Assembly: GCF_014199195.1 (NCBI RefSeq)
Contig: NZ_JACIJE010000009.1
Coordinates: forward strand, 124,001-188,000
Length of the DNA stretch: 64,000 bases
From: Neoroseomonas alkaliterrae
GTDB lineage: Bacteria; Pseudomonadota; Alphaproteobacteria; Acetobacterales; Acetobacteraceae
Reading direction: 5' to 3'
Below, piece after piece: positions 53,169 to 61,805 of the stretch. Numbering within the stretch: the stretch's first letter is position 1; each line of letters begins with the position of its first letter. The notes below the pieces were generated by a model. That model ran no database searches, was not told where the DNA came from, and saw only the letters and a list, made by a program, of their open reading frames with translations. A program made the translations under genes and the position numbers.

Positions 53169-54304
53169 TGCGCTGACCCGAGGCTTCCCGGCGGTGGGGC
53201 GGGCATCGAGAGGCGGAACACCGTGCGGCCCGGGCGGCTGTCGCATTCGATCAGGCCGCCCTGGTCCGCGACGAGCTTCGCCGCGAGCGCGAGGCCGAGC
53301 CCCTGTCCCCCCCGCTTCGTGGAGACGAAGGGTTCAAAAAGCGTGCCGCGGACTTCCTCGGCGATTCCCGGCCCGTTGTCGCGCACGCTGACCTGCAGCG
53401 GCAGGTGGACCCGCTCGGCCGAACCGGGCACGGCGATGCGCACGCCGTGGTGATAGGCGGTGGCGAGCACGATCTCCCCGCCCACCGGATCCACAGCCTC
53501 TGCCGCATTCTTCACCAGATTGAGCAGAATCTGCACAAGCAGGTCCCGGTTCCCCCAGACCGGCGGCAGGGAGGGGTCATATTCCTCCACCACCCGCAGA
53601 TGCGCGGCGAAGCCCGAGACCGCGATCCGCCGCACATGGTCGAGCACCTGGTGGATGTTGACCGGGGCGAGTTCCACCGGCCGCTCGGAGAACATGTCGA
53701 AGCGGTCCACGAGGCCGCGGATGCGGTCGGCCTCGTCCTGGATGAGCTGGCAAAGTTCCCTGTCGCCCTCGGACGCCGCGCTCTGCTCGAGCAGTTGCGC
53801 CGCGCCGCGGATGCCCGAGAGCGGGTTCTTCACCTCGTGCGCGAGCATCGCCGCCATGGCCGAGGCGCCGCGCGCCGCGCCGCGGAAGTTCAGTTGCCGG
53901 TCGAGCATCTGCGCGGTCGAGCCGTCCTGCAGCGTCAGCACCACACCGCCGGGCAGGTCGGGCATGGGCGCGCCATGCACGCTGACGCCCCGGCGCGACA
54001 GGCGCGGGCTTTCGAGCGCGAGGTCGTGGTCCGAGACCGGCGCATCGGCCTGCCGCACCTGGCCGATCACGGCGAAGAGGCGGCCATCCTCCGGCAGCAG
54101 GTCGGAGAGCCGCATATGCGTGAGCGAGGCGACGGAGGTCTGGAAGAACTGCTCGGCCGCGGCATTGGCGAAGACGAAGCGGTCCTGCCCGTCCAGCACG
54201 ACCACGGGAAGCGGGACGGCGGCGAGGATCGCCGCGCCGCCGGGCTGGGGCCGGGCCTTCCAGGCCGAGGGCCGCACGGCCCGGCGCAGCAGGCCCTCCT
54301 TCAT
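53165..54304 (-). CDS. ntrB: Nitrogen regulation sensor histidine kinase NtrB
   Basis: Cytoplasmic kinase/phosphatase that controls NtrC phosphorylation in answer to PII protein. It is 379 residues: N-terminal PAS domain (about 25-130), HisKA with His156 ([15 protein letters not shown]) and HATPase with [16 protein letters not shown] and [13 protein letters not shown]. No transmembrane segment is present, as expected for NtrB. Its start ATG at 54304 overlaps the dusB stop (ATGA). The larger ORF reaching 54847 only covers dusB. Confidence 0.95.
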
Positions 54305-55380
54305 GCCGCGATGCGCTCCTCTCCGGCGGCGCGGAAGGCCTCGCGCACCACCTCCACGCCGCGTTCGATGAGCGGGTCGTAGAAGGCATGCACGAGCGCG
54401 CGCACCGCCTCGGGGCTCTCGCAGCGATTGACCTGCACGCGGAACTCGGCCGAGCCCGGCAGGCCCTTGGAATACCAGGCGACATGCTTGCGTGCGAGGC
54501 GCACCCCCGGGTCGCGCCCGTGATGGGCGAGCATGTCCTCGTAGTGGTCGAGCAGGATCGCCTTCTGCTCGGCGAGAGGGGGCTCCTCCGCCGCCTCGCC
54601 CCGCAGCCGCCTGGCGATGACGGCCGGGAACCAGGGCCGGCCGTAGCAGCCGCGGCCGATCATCACGCCGTCCGCGCCGGAGCGGCGCAGCGCCTCCTCG
54701 GCGTCCTCCACGGTCACGATGTCGCCATTGGCGATGACGGGGATGCCGACCGCCTCCTTCACCGTGCGGATGAAGTCCCAGTCGGCGGTGCCGGTGTAGA
54801 ACATCTGCCGGGTGCGGCCATGGATGGTGACCATGCGGATCCCGCATTCCTCGGCGATGCGCGCAAGGCGCGGGGCGTTGAGGCTGTTGTGGTCCCAGCC
54901 CATGCGCATCTTGAGCGTCACCGGCACCGGCACGGCCTTCACGGTGGCCTCCAGGATGCGCGCGGCGGCGATCTCGTCGCGCATCAGCGCGCTCCCGGCA
55001 TTCTGCCCCACCGCAACCTTCTTCACCGGGCAGCCGAAATTGATGTCCACGATGGCCGCGCCGCGATCCACCACCAGGCGCGCGGCCTCGGCCATGGTCT
55101 CGGGGTCGCAGCCGGCGAGCTGGACCGAGGCCGGGCCGCCGAAGCCGTCCACCTCGGCCATCTTCAGCGTCTGGCGGTTGGTGCGCACCATGGCCTGGGA
55201 GGCGATCATCTCGCTGACCACCATCGGCGCGCCGAGCCGCCGCGCGAGGCGGCGGAACGGCAGGTCGGTCACGCCGGACATGGGCGCGAGGATGACAGGC
55301 GTGGCGATATCCGCCGCGCCGCCCAGGCGGATCGGCGGAAGGCCCGGCGCCGTGCGCGGCGCCCCGGTGGTGATGCTCAT
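54301..55380 (-). CDS. dusB: tRNA-dihydrouridine synthase (NifR3-like)
   Basis: FMN/NADPH-dependent reduction of uridines in the tRNA D-loop. It is 359 residues: FMN-binding [14 protein letters not shown] near residues 32-45, catalytic Cys117 in [11 protein letters not shown], the later VTIHGRTRQ and NGDI segments, and [10 protein letters not shown]. It is the first gene of the dusB-ntrB-ntrC-ntrY-ntrX run (formerly nifR3-ntrBC), which is widely conserved in alphaproteobacteria. A sigma54-like promoter lies 34 bp upstream. Confidence 0.95.
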   Translation of the reverse strand: MSITTGAPRTAPGLPPIRLGGAADIATPVILAPMSGVTDLPFRRLARRLGAPMVVSEMIASQAMVRTNRQTLKMAEVDGFGGPASVQLAGCDPETMAEAARLVVDRGAAIVDINFGCPVKKVAVGQNAGSALMRDEIAAARILEATVKAVPVPVTLKMRMGWDHNSLNAPRLARIAEECGIRMVTIHGRTRQMFYTGTADWDFIRTVKEAVGIPVIANGDIVTVEDAEEALRRSGADGVMIGRGCYGRPWFPAVIARRLRGEAAEEPPLAEQKAILLDHYEDMLAHHGRDPGVRLARKHVAWYSKGLPGSAEFRVQVNRCESPEAVRALVHAFYDPLIERGVEVVREAFRAAGEERIAA

Positions 55381-55413
55381 GATTTGGGCAAACTAGGCGA
55401 GCGCGTCGCCCCG

Positions 55414-55429
55414 CGCAACGCCCGAGCCA
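55414..55429 (-). promoter_or_regulatory. Sigma54-type (-24/-12) promoter of dusB-ntrBC-ntrYX
   Basis: Read on the minus strand the site is TGGCTCGGGCGTTGCG: the invariant GG and GC are ten bases apart and all other strong positions (TGGC...TTGC) match the -24/-12 consensus. The transcript would begin about 12 bases further on, leaving a leader of about 20-25 bases before the dusB ATG at 55380. I did not find a clear NtrC binding site in the 107 bp up to ispDF. Confidence 0.6.
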
Positions 55430-55536
55430 CCCGATTGCCGAAGAAACAGACAGCGGCGCGCGCTGCAGCCTCCCGGGGCCTGGACAAGTGCGGCGGATGG
55501 GCTATCGCCGCCCGTCTGACCGCCGCGGATCCGCCC

Positions 55537-56715
55537 ATGACCATGGATGCCCTGCTGATGGCCGCCGGCAGCGGCACCCGCTTCGGCGCGCCGCTGCCCA
55601 AGCAGTATCTGCCGCTGCTTGGCCGGCCGGTGATCCGGCACGCCGCCGAGGCGCTCCTGCGCGAGGGGATGGTCCGCCGCATCCTGCCCGTCGTCGCCGC
55701 GGGGGAGGAGGCGCGCGTCGCCGCCCTGCTCGACGGCCTTCCCATCGCCCCGCCGGTGCCGGGCGGGGCGACCCGCGCGGCGAGCGTGCGCGCCGGGCTC
55801 GAAGCCCTCGCCGCCGACCCGCCGGATCTCGTCCTGGTCCATGACGCCGCCCGCCCGGTCATCCCCGCCGGCACGATCGCGGCCCTGCGCGCGGCGCTCG
55901 CGAGCGCGCCGGGCGCCATCCCCGCCCAGCCGGTCGCCGACACGCTCAAGCGCGGCGCCCATGGCCGGATCGTCGAGACGGTGCCGCGCGAGGGGCTCTA
56001 CCGCGCCCAGACCCCGCAGGGCTTCCGCTTCGGGCCGCTGCTCGCCGCCCATCGCGCAGGCGATGATGCGGCGACCGACGATGCCGCCCTGCTGGAGGCC
56101 GCCGGCCTGCCGGTCGCGCTGGTCCCCGGGGCGGAGAGCAACGTGAAGATCACTTGGCCGGAGGACCTTGCGCGCGTGGAAGCCCATCTCGCCGCCCGCC
56201 TCGTGCCACGCATGGGAACGGGCTTCGACGTGCACCGCCTGGTGCCGGACCGTCCGCTCGTGCTGTGCGGCGTCACCATCCCGCATCCGCTTGGCCTTGC
56301 AGGGCATTCCGACGCCGATGTCGGGATCCATGCGCTCTGCGACGCGATCTACGGCGCGTTGGCGGAGGGCGACATCGGCCGGTGGTTCCCGCCTTCCGAG
56401 GCCGAATGGAAGGACGCCGACAGCGCGCGCTTCCTGCGCCATGCCGCCGGGCGGATCGCCGCGCGCGGCGGGGTGCTGGCCAATGCCGACGTGACGCTGA
56501 TCTGCGAGCGCCCGAAGATCGCCCCCCATGCCCAGGCGATGCGCGAACGCCTGGCCGCGCTGCTGGGCGCGCCGCTGGGCGCGGTCTCGGTCAAGGCGAC
56601 CACGACGGAGCGGCTCGGCTTTCCCGGCCGCGGCGAGGGCATCGCCGCCCAGGCGGCCGCGGTGGTGCTGCTGCCGCCCGATCCCGGCGCGATTAACGCT
56701 TCATCAAATTTTTGA
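55537..56715 (+). CDS. ispDF: Bifunctional IspD/IspF enzyme of the MEP pathway
   Basis: Fusion of 2-C-methyl-D-erythritol 4-phosphate cytidylyltransferase (residues about 1-225) and 2-C-methyl-D-erythritol 2,4-cyclodiphosphate synthase (about 228-392), both in isoprenoid synthesis. IspD motifs: [17 protein letters not shown] and VHDAARPVI. IspF motifs: [25 protein letters not shown] and [17 protein letters not shown]. The start is ATG 55537 (another at 55543). The fusion is common in alphaproteobacteria. Transcribed away from dusB. Confidence 0.96.
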   Translation: MTMDALLMAAGSGTRFGAPLPKQYLPLLGRPVIRHAAEALLREGMVRRILPVVAAGEEARVAALLDGLPIAPPVPGGATRAASVRAGLEALAADPPDLVLVHDAARPVIPAGTIAALRAALASAPGAIPAQPVADTLKRGAHGRIVETVPREGLYRAQTPQGFRFGPLLAAHRAGDDAATDDAALLEAAGLPVALVPGAESNVKITWPEDLARVEAHLAARLVPRMGTGFDVHRLVPDRPLVLCGVTIPHPLGLAGHSDADVGIHALCDAIYGALAEGDIGRWFPPSEAEWKDADSARFLRHAAGRIAARGGVLANADVTLICERPKIAPHAQAMRERLAALLGAPLGAVSVKATTTERLGFPGRGEGIAAQAAAVVLLPPDPGAINASSNF

Positions 56716-56716
56716 T
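56703..56716 (+). repeat. AT-rich inverted repeat at the ispDF end
   Basis: ATCAAA (56703-56708) and TTTGAT (56711-56716) separated by TT, overlapping the ispDF stop codon and 75 bp before the HD-GYP gene. In this GC-rich sequence an AT-only perfect dyad could be an operator, but it may be chance. Confidence 0.3.
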
Positions 56717-56790
56717 CAGGGCTACTTTCCGAGACGCGCCGGAGGCAAACTCGCCCATCGGCCCCATGGATCGAGCCATTGGCAAGAGGA

Positions 56791-57489
56791 ATGGACAGGC
56801 TCATCGCACCCCTGCCCGGGCGGGCCACCGCCTGCGAGGCCTGTTCGAACCAGCCCGCCGCCGCCCCGGGCCTCGCCGCCCGCCTGCCCTGCGTCTGCGC
56901 CGCGCATGAGGAGGCGCTGGAGGGGCTGATGGCGCGCGCCGCCGCCTTCGACCACGAGGGGCCGGACCACCCGAAGCGCGTCGGCCGCATCGCCGCCCTG
57001 CTCGCGGAGGAATTCGGCATCGGCGAGCAGGACCGCGCGCTGCTCGAACGCGCGGCGACGCTGCACGACATCGGCAAGATGGCGCTGCCCGAGGGCGTGC
57101 TGGCCCACCGGCACGTGCTGAACCCCGAGGCGCGGCGCGTGATGGAGCGCCACACCGTGCTCGGCGCCAGCATCCTCGCCCATGCGCGCGCGCCCTGGCT
57201 GCGGCTGGCCGCGGTGATCGCCCTCATGCACCACGAGCGCTGGGACGGCAGCGGCTACCCCTCGGGCCTGCGCGGGACCGAGATCCCGCTCGCGGCGCGA
57301 TTGGTCGCGGTGGCGGATGTCTATGACGCACTGCGCTCCGACCGCCCCTACAAGGACGCGCAGGACCACGGCCAGGCGCTGGCCCGCATCCTGGTGGGCG
57401 ACGGCCGGGTCGGCCCGGCGCAGTTCGACCCCAAGGTGCTCGAGGCGCTGCGCCGGCGCGAGGCGGAGATCGCCGCCCTGCCGCGGTAG
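56791..57489 (+). CDS. HD-GYP domain protein (putative cyclic-di-GMP phosphodiesterase)
   Basis: A 232-residue protein from the ATG at 56791. The HD-GYP signature is complete: an early His60, HDIGK at 92-96, His121, HH at 147-148, DGSGYP at 152-157 and DVYDAL later. The family hydrolyses cyclic-di-GMP, so this is likely an active phosphodiesterase, but no sensor or receiver domain is attached; the short N-terminus has four cysteines (residues 15, 18, 34 and 36) that might bind metal. An in-frame TTG at 56779 would add four residues. No clear Shine-Dalgarno for either. Confidence 0.82.
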   Translation: MDRLIAPLPGRATACEACSNQPAAAPGLAARLPCVCAAHEEALEGLMARAAAFDHEGPDHPKRVGRIAALLAEEFGIGEQDRALLERAATLHDIGKMALPEGVLAHRHVLNPEARRVMERHTVLGASILAHARAPWLRLAAVIALMHHERWDGSGYPSGLRGTEIPLAARLVAVADVYDALRSDRPYKDAQDHGQALARILVGDGRVGPAQFDPKVLEALRRREAEIAALPR

Positions 57490-57502
57490 GGGCGCCACGG
57501 GG

Positions 57503-57527
57503 CCCGCGCCGGGGGTGCCGGCGCGGG
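57503..57527. terminator. Bidirectional hairpin between HD-GYP gene and tctA
   Basis: A perfect 10-bp stem, CCCGCGCCGG (57503-57512) with CCGGCGCGGG (57518-57527), lies in the 45-bp gap between two convergent genes. It has no U-run on either side, so it is a weak or Rho-aided terminator. Confidence 0.5.
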
Positions 57528-57534
57528 ATGCGGC

Positions 57535-59070
57535 CTATGTCGCCTGCTGCGCCGCGCCCTGCGGCTTCTTCGGCTTCACGGTGGACCAGATGGCGAGCAG
57601 CACCAGCACCAGCGTGATGGCGCAGAACACCGCGGAGATCGGCCGCTCGATGAACACCATCGGGTCGCCGCGGCTCAGCAGCATCGCGCGGCGCAGATGC
57701 TCCTCCATCAATGGTCCGAGCACGAAGCCGAGCAGCAATGGCGCGGGCTCGAAGCGCAGCACCATCAGCAGGTAGCCGATGACGCCGAGGATGCCGACGA
57801 CATAGACGTCGAAGGCGCTGTTGTTGATGCTGAACACGCCGATCGCGATGAACATCAGGATGGCGGGATAGAGGATCGTGTAGGGGATCCGCAGCATCGC
57901 CACCCACAGCCCGATCAGCGGCAGGTTCAGGATCAGCAGCATCACGTTGCCGATCCAGAAGGAGGCGGCGAGGCCCCAGAAGAGCTGCGGATGCTCCGTG
58001 ACCAGGCGCGGGCCGGGCTGGATGCCCTGGATGATCAGCGCGCCGAGCATCAGCGCCATGACCACGTCGCCCGGGATGCCGAGGGTCAGCGTCGGGATGA
58101 AGGCGGTCTGCGAGGCGGCGTTGTTCGCCGATTCCGGCGCGGTGACGCCCTCGATCGCGCCCTGGCCGTAGCGCTCGGGGGTCTTCGAGATCTTCTTCTC
58201 GAAGGCGTAGGACATGAAGGAGGCGATGGTCGAGCCGGTGCCGGGCAGCGTGCCGAAGAAGCAGCCCCAGGCCGAGCCGCGGAGCATCGGGCCGGGGACG
58301 CGCTTCCAGTCCTCCTTCGAAGGGTTCATCGCCGTCCAGAACTCGCCCTTCCAGGGCAGGACCGAGCTGCTGTACTGCGCCTTGCCGCCGGAGACGCGAC
58401 CGATCGAGGCGATCACCTCGGCCACGCCGAACAGGCCCATGGCGAGCACCACGAGGCCGATGCCGTCCGAGAGTTGCGGGATGCCGAAGGTGAAGCGCTG
58501 CTGGCCGGTCTGCACGTCGGTGCCGACGAGGCCGAGCGCGAGGCCGCAGGCCACCATCGCGATGCCCTTGACCGGCGCGCCGCTCGAGAGCGTGGAGGCC
58601 GCGACGAGGCCGAGCAGCATCATCGCGAAATAGTCCGCCGGGCCGAACATCAGGCCGATCTCGGCAAGCGTCGGGGCGAAGCCGGTGAAGACCAGGATGC
58701 CGATGGTCGAGCCGACGAAGGAGGCGATCGTCGTGATCATCAGCGCGACGCCGCCCTGCCCCCTCTTCGACATCGGATAGCCGTCGAGGCAGGCGACCGC
58801 CGCCGATGGCGTGCCGGGCAGGTTCAGCAGGATCGAGGCGGTCGAGCCGCCGTAGTTCGCCCCGTAATAGATGCCCGCCAGCATGATGATGGCGCTGGTC
58901 GAGGGCAGGTGGAAGGTGATCGGCAGGAGCATCGAGATGGTGGCGAGCGAGCCGATGCCCGGCAGCACGCCGATGAAGGTGCCGAGGAAGACGCCGACGA
59001 AGCACCAGAAGAGGTTCTGCAGCGACAGCGCGACGCCGAAGCCCATCGCCAGGTTGGAGAGGAGTTCCAT
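57535..59070 (-). CDS. tctA: Tripartite tricarboxylate transporter, large membrane subunit TctA
   Basis: Membrane permease of the TTT family, which takes up citrate or related carboxylates using an extracytoplasmic binding protein. It is 511 residues with about 12 hydrophobic segments. Family motifs are the LPGIGSLATISMLLP loop (about 37-51), NYGGSTASILLNLPGTPSA and a later LPGTGSTIAS and TLGIPGDVVMALMLGA. The start at 59070 overlaps the TctB stop by one base. No TctC binding protein is next to it. The C-terminal PKKPQGAAQQAT tail is cytoplasmic. Confidence 0.94.
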   Translation of the reverse strand: MELLSNLAMGFGVALSLQNLFWCFVGVFLGTFIGVLPGIGSLATISMLLPITFHLPSTSAIIMLAGIYYGANYGGSTASILLNLPGTPSAAVACLDGYPMSKRGQGGVALMITTIASFVGSTIGILVFTGFAPTLAEIGLMFGPADYFAMMLLGLVAASTLSSGAPVKGIAMVACGLALGLVGTDVQTGQQRFTFGIPQLSDGIGLVVLAMGLFGVAEVIASIGRVSGGKAQYSSSVLPWKGEFWTAMNPSKEDWKRVPGPMLRGSAWGCFFGTLPGTGSTIASFMSYAFEKKISKTPERYGQGAIEGVTAPESANNAASQTAFIPTLTLGIPGDVVMALMLGALIIQGIQPGPRLVTEHPQLFWGLAASFWIGNVMLLILNLPLIGLWVAMLRIPYTILYPAILMFIAIGVFSINNSAFDVYVVGILGVIGYLLMVLRFEPAPLLLGFVLGPLMEEHLRRAMLLSRGDPMVFIERPISAVFCAITLVLVLLAIWSTVKPKKPQGAAQQAT

Positions 59071-59519
59071 CAGAAGCTCCACCGGAACGGGACGAAGGGA
59101 ATGCCGAGGCCCCAGGAGAACACCACGACCGCGATCGCCGACAGGCAGGCCGCCAGCGCTAGGGTGCGCGGAACCTTGTAGGGGCTCTCGGACAGCGTCG
59201 CGATCAGCACCAGGGCGAAGACGGCGGGCACGAGGCCAAGCACCTCCACCACCGCCGCGAAGCCGAAGCAGCCGGCGAGGATGGCGATCATCGGCCGCAG
59301 CGAGAGGCGCGGCCATTCGCCCCGCTTGGCGAAGCCGAGCAGCACGACCGTCACGCCAAGGCCGGCGATGATGAAGCCGACCCAGGTCGGGAAATAGCCC
59401 GGGCCCATGCGGCGGGCGGTGCCGTAGCTGTATTCGGCCAGCGCGAAGGAGGCGTACCAGAGGCCGAGCGCGATCAGTATTCCGCCGGCTACCAGTTCTA
59501 TCGGATCGATACGCCGCAT
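59070..59519 (-). CDS. tctB: Tripartite tricarboxylate transporter, small membrane subunit TctB
   Basis: Four-helix partner of TctA. It is 149 residues from the ATG at 59519, with hydrophobic segments at about 9-28, 43-63, 77-98 and 113-140. The GPGYFPTWVGFIIAGLG motif (residues about 39-55) is the family mark. A GGGAGG Shine-Dalgarno sits 8-13 bases upstream, which decides against the longer ORF starting at 59591. It forms a two-gene operon with tctA. Confidence 0.93.
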   Translation of the reverse strand: MRRIDPIELVAGGILIALGLWYASFALAEYSYGTARRMGPGYFPTWVGFIIAGLGVTVVLLGFAKRGEWPRLSLRPMIAILAGCFGFAAVVEVLGLVPAVFALVLIATLSESPYKVPRTLALAACLSAIAVVVFSWGLGIPFVPFRWSF

Positions 59520-59814
59520 GCCTTGGCATCCTCCCAGCAAGAAATATCCCTGGCATCCCGCGGCAGGGCGCCGCCGGATGTCGGGCTTCATCAGGAACTT
59601 TTCGGCAGAGTGCTCTCAGGCACCCTTATCCCGGACTCGTGAAACTATGCGGCAGGGCCGAGACCTCTGTCCAGCCATCGCGGCATGCCGTTGCATCCAG
59701 ACGTGCCGTGATTGTGATGCATTTTCATCGGAGGGCTTGCTTGCCGCGGCGCGCTCGCTGCCGCGACCTGCCGCGCTTCGCGGTCAAGGCAGTCGCGATG
59801 GCGCGCAGGGCCGG
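59520..59814. other. Intergenic region upstream of tctB
   Basis: This 295-bp stretch lies between tctB and the end of the EAL gene. It must hold the tctBA promoter, but I see no good -35/-10 pair. GTGC/GCAC form an inverted repeat at 59610-59623 and might be an operator. No ORF or RNA gene is supported. Confidence 0.3.
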
Positions 59815-61500
59815 TCAGGCCGGTCGCGGGCTGCTCGCGGACGCGGGGCGCAGGGCGCCGATCACGCCCGGAACCATCGCGAGCGGCACCGGCCGGCCGA
59901 AGAGATAGCCCTGCGCGGCGTCGCAGCCTTCCGCGCAGAGGCCATCGAGCTGTTCCTCCGTCTCGACGCCCTCGGCGGTGACCGCCATGCCGAGGCTGCG
60001 CCCCAGCCCCGCCACCGCCCGCACGATCGCCGCCGCATCGCCGCCGCGCGGCAGATCCTTGACGAAGGAGCGGTCGATCTTGAGCCGGTCGAAGGGAAAG
60101 ACGCGGAGCTGCGTGAGCGAGGAATGGCCGGTGCCGAAATCGTCCATGGCGATGCCGACGCCGAGCGCCCGCAGCGCGCGGAGCTGGTCGAGCGCGGCCT
60201 CGGCCGTGGCCAGCAGCACCGTCTCGGTCACTTCGAGTTCCAGCCGCTCGGGGGCAAGGCCGCTGTCGCTCAGCGCCGCCTCCACCTCGGCGACGAGCGC
60301 GCCGTCCTCGAACTGCGCCGGGGCGAGGTTGACCGCGACGCGCAGCGGCTCGGGCCAGGTGGCGGCGGCGCGGCAGGCCTCCCGCAGCACCCAGGTGCCG
60401 ATCCGCCGCATCAGGCCGAGGCGTTCGGCCAGCGGCAGGAACTGCGCGGGCGCGAGCAGGCCGCGCTCGGGGTGGCGCCAGCGGATCAGGGCCTCGAAGC
60501 CGGTCAGGCGGCCGTCGGGCAGCGCCACCTGGGGCTGGAAGTGCAGCTCGAACTGGTTCTCGGCCACGGCGCGGCGCAGCGCGGTCTCGAGCGCGCGGAC
60601 CTCCTGCCAGCGGCGGTCCATCTCGGGGCCGAAGCGGCGCCAGCCTCCCTCCCCTTCGGCCGGGGCCTCGTTGCGCGCCATCGCCGCGCGGCGGAGCAAC
60701 TGCCCGGCAGCCTCGCCATCGGCCGGGGCGATGGCGAGGCCGATGCGCGGCGTCACGACCAGCGTCTCGCCCGCGATCAGGTAGGGCCGGCCGAGCAGCG
60801 CCACCAGCCGCCCGGCAAGCGCGGCGGCCTGCTCGGGGGCGGAAACCTCGGTCTGCAGGACGGCGAATTCCTCGCCCGCGAGGCGCGCGACGAGGTCGCT
60901 GTCGCGCACCGCGGCCTGCAGCCGCCGGCCGGCGGCGCGCAGCACGTCCTCCCCGGTCGCGTGGCCGAACAACTGGTTGACGGCGCGCAGCCCCTCGAGT
61001 TCGCAGAGCAGGACCGCGCAGCCCATCCGCCGCCGCGCGGGCCGGCCCAGGGCGGCGGAGAGCCGCGCCTCGAACATCACGCGGTCCGCGAGGCCGGTCA
61101 GCGGGTCGGTCCCGCCCTGGCCGAAGGCGGCGCGGGGGAAGATGCCGATGGCCCAGGAACCACCCGGCGCGCGCCGCAGGGTGAAGGCGAGGCCGGGCGC
61201 GCCGGGCAGTTCGAGCAGGTCGGCCTCGTCCCCGCCCTCGGGCAGCGTCGCAGCGAGGGCCGCGGCCATCAGCGCCGCCACCGCCTCGTGGTCGAGCCGC
61301 GGACTGGCCTCGAGAAGTTCGCCGAGCGTGCGCGCCTCGCGCCCCGCGCGCGGCAGGCCGAGCAGGGCAGCGGCGCGGCCGCTCACCACGCCGAGATGCA
61401 GGTCGGCATCGAAACTGATCAGGCCTTCGGCGGGCGGGCCGGCGCCCTCCGCCCCATGAGCGGAGAGACTGCCGGCCTCGGCATCCGCCAACCCGTTCAT
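59815..61500 (-). CDS. GGDEF/EAL protein; EAL intact, GGDEF degenerate
   Basis: A 561-residue two-domain cyclic-di-GMP protein from the ATG at 61500 (GGAAGGA Shine-Dalgarno). The N-terminal 120 residues are a PAS-like region. In the GGDEF domain (about 130-290) the signature is AGEEF at 208-212 and the metal-site D-x-D-x-F is CELEG, so cyclase activity is doubtful. The EAL domain (about 305-555) has EAL at 336-338, EVTET, DDFGTGHSSL, KIDRSFV and AEGVETEEQ, all expected of an active phosphodiesterase. No transmembrane segment, so cytoplasmic. Confidence 0.9.
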   Translation of the reverse strand: MNGLADAEAGSLSAHGAEGAGPPAEGLISFDADLHLGVVSGRAAALLGLPRAGREARTLGELLEASPRLDHEAVAALMAAALAATLPEGGDEADLLELPGAPGLAFTLRRAPGGSWAIGIFPRAAFGQGGTDPLTGLADRVMFEARLSAALGRPARRRMGCAVLLCELEGLRAVNQLFGHATGEDVLRAAGRRLQAAVRDSDLVARLAGEEFAVLQTEVSAPEQAAALAGRLVALLGRPYLIAGETLVVTPRIGLAIAPADGEAAGQLLRRAAMARNEAPAEGEGGWRRFGPEMDRRWQEVRALETALRRAVAENQFELHFQPQVALPDGRLTGFEALIRWRHPERGLLAPAQFLPLAERLGLMRRIGTWVLREACRAAATWPEPLRVAVNLAPAQFEDGALVAEVEAALSDSGLAPERLELEVTETVLLATAEAALDQLRALRALGVGIAMDDFGTGHSSLTQLRVFPFDRLKIDRSFVKDLPRGGDAAAIVRAVAGLGRSLGMAVTAEGVETEEQLDGLCAEGCDAAQGYLFGRPVPLAMVPGVIGALRPASASSPRPA

Positions 61501-61805
61501 CGCGACGTCCTTCCGCTCCCAACGGCCCTCCGGCGGCGCGCCGCCCTGAACGGTCTCCTCACCGGAAGGCATCGGATAGGACGGAAGAGGTAAAGGAAGC
61601 GTGCAGCAGGGCGCGGCCCACGTCGCAGCGGGCATCGCGCATTGCTTCGCATTCCGCAAATGGCTCAGCCCAAAAAGAAGGGCCATCCGGATGGATGGCC
61701 CCAAGGCAAGGTTGAGGAAGGCTAAGCTGCCAGGCTCGGGAGGATCCCGCTCCCAGACACTGTAGTCCAAGCACAGCGCGTGCCAGCCGGAGGCGCCCGC
61801 GAGCC
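61501..61805. other. Gap between the EAL gene and the Hint/RTX gene
   Basis: This 305-bp stretch contains the terminator of the Hint/RTX gene (61671-61701) and must contain the EAL gene promoter between about 61501 and 61670. I see no further ORF, repeat or RNA gene that I can support. Confidence 0.4.
61671..61701 (-). terminator. Intrinsic terminator of the Hint/RTX gene
   Basis: On the minus strand GGGCCATCC (61701-61693) pairs perfectly with GGATGGCCC (61688-61680) over the loop ATCC and runs into TTCTTTTT. It is a textbook Rho-independent terminator, about 105 bases after the Hint/RTX stop codon. Confidence 0.88.

Noticed and set aside
59610-59623. GTGC-N6-GCAC as an NtrC binding site before tctB
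   Set aside because: The half-sites are in the inverse order and with the wrong spacing for the NtrC consensus (GCAC-N7-GTGC).
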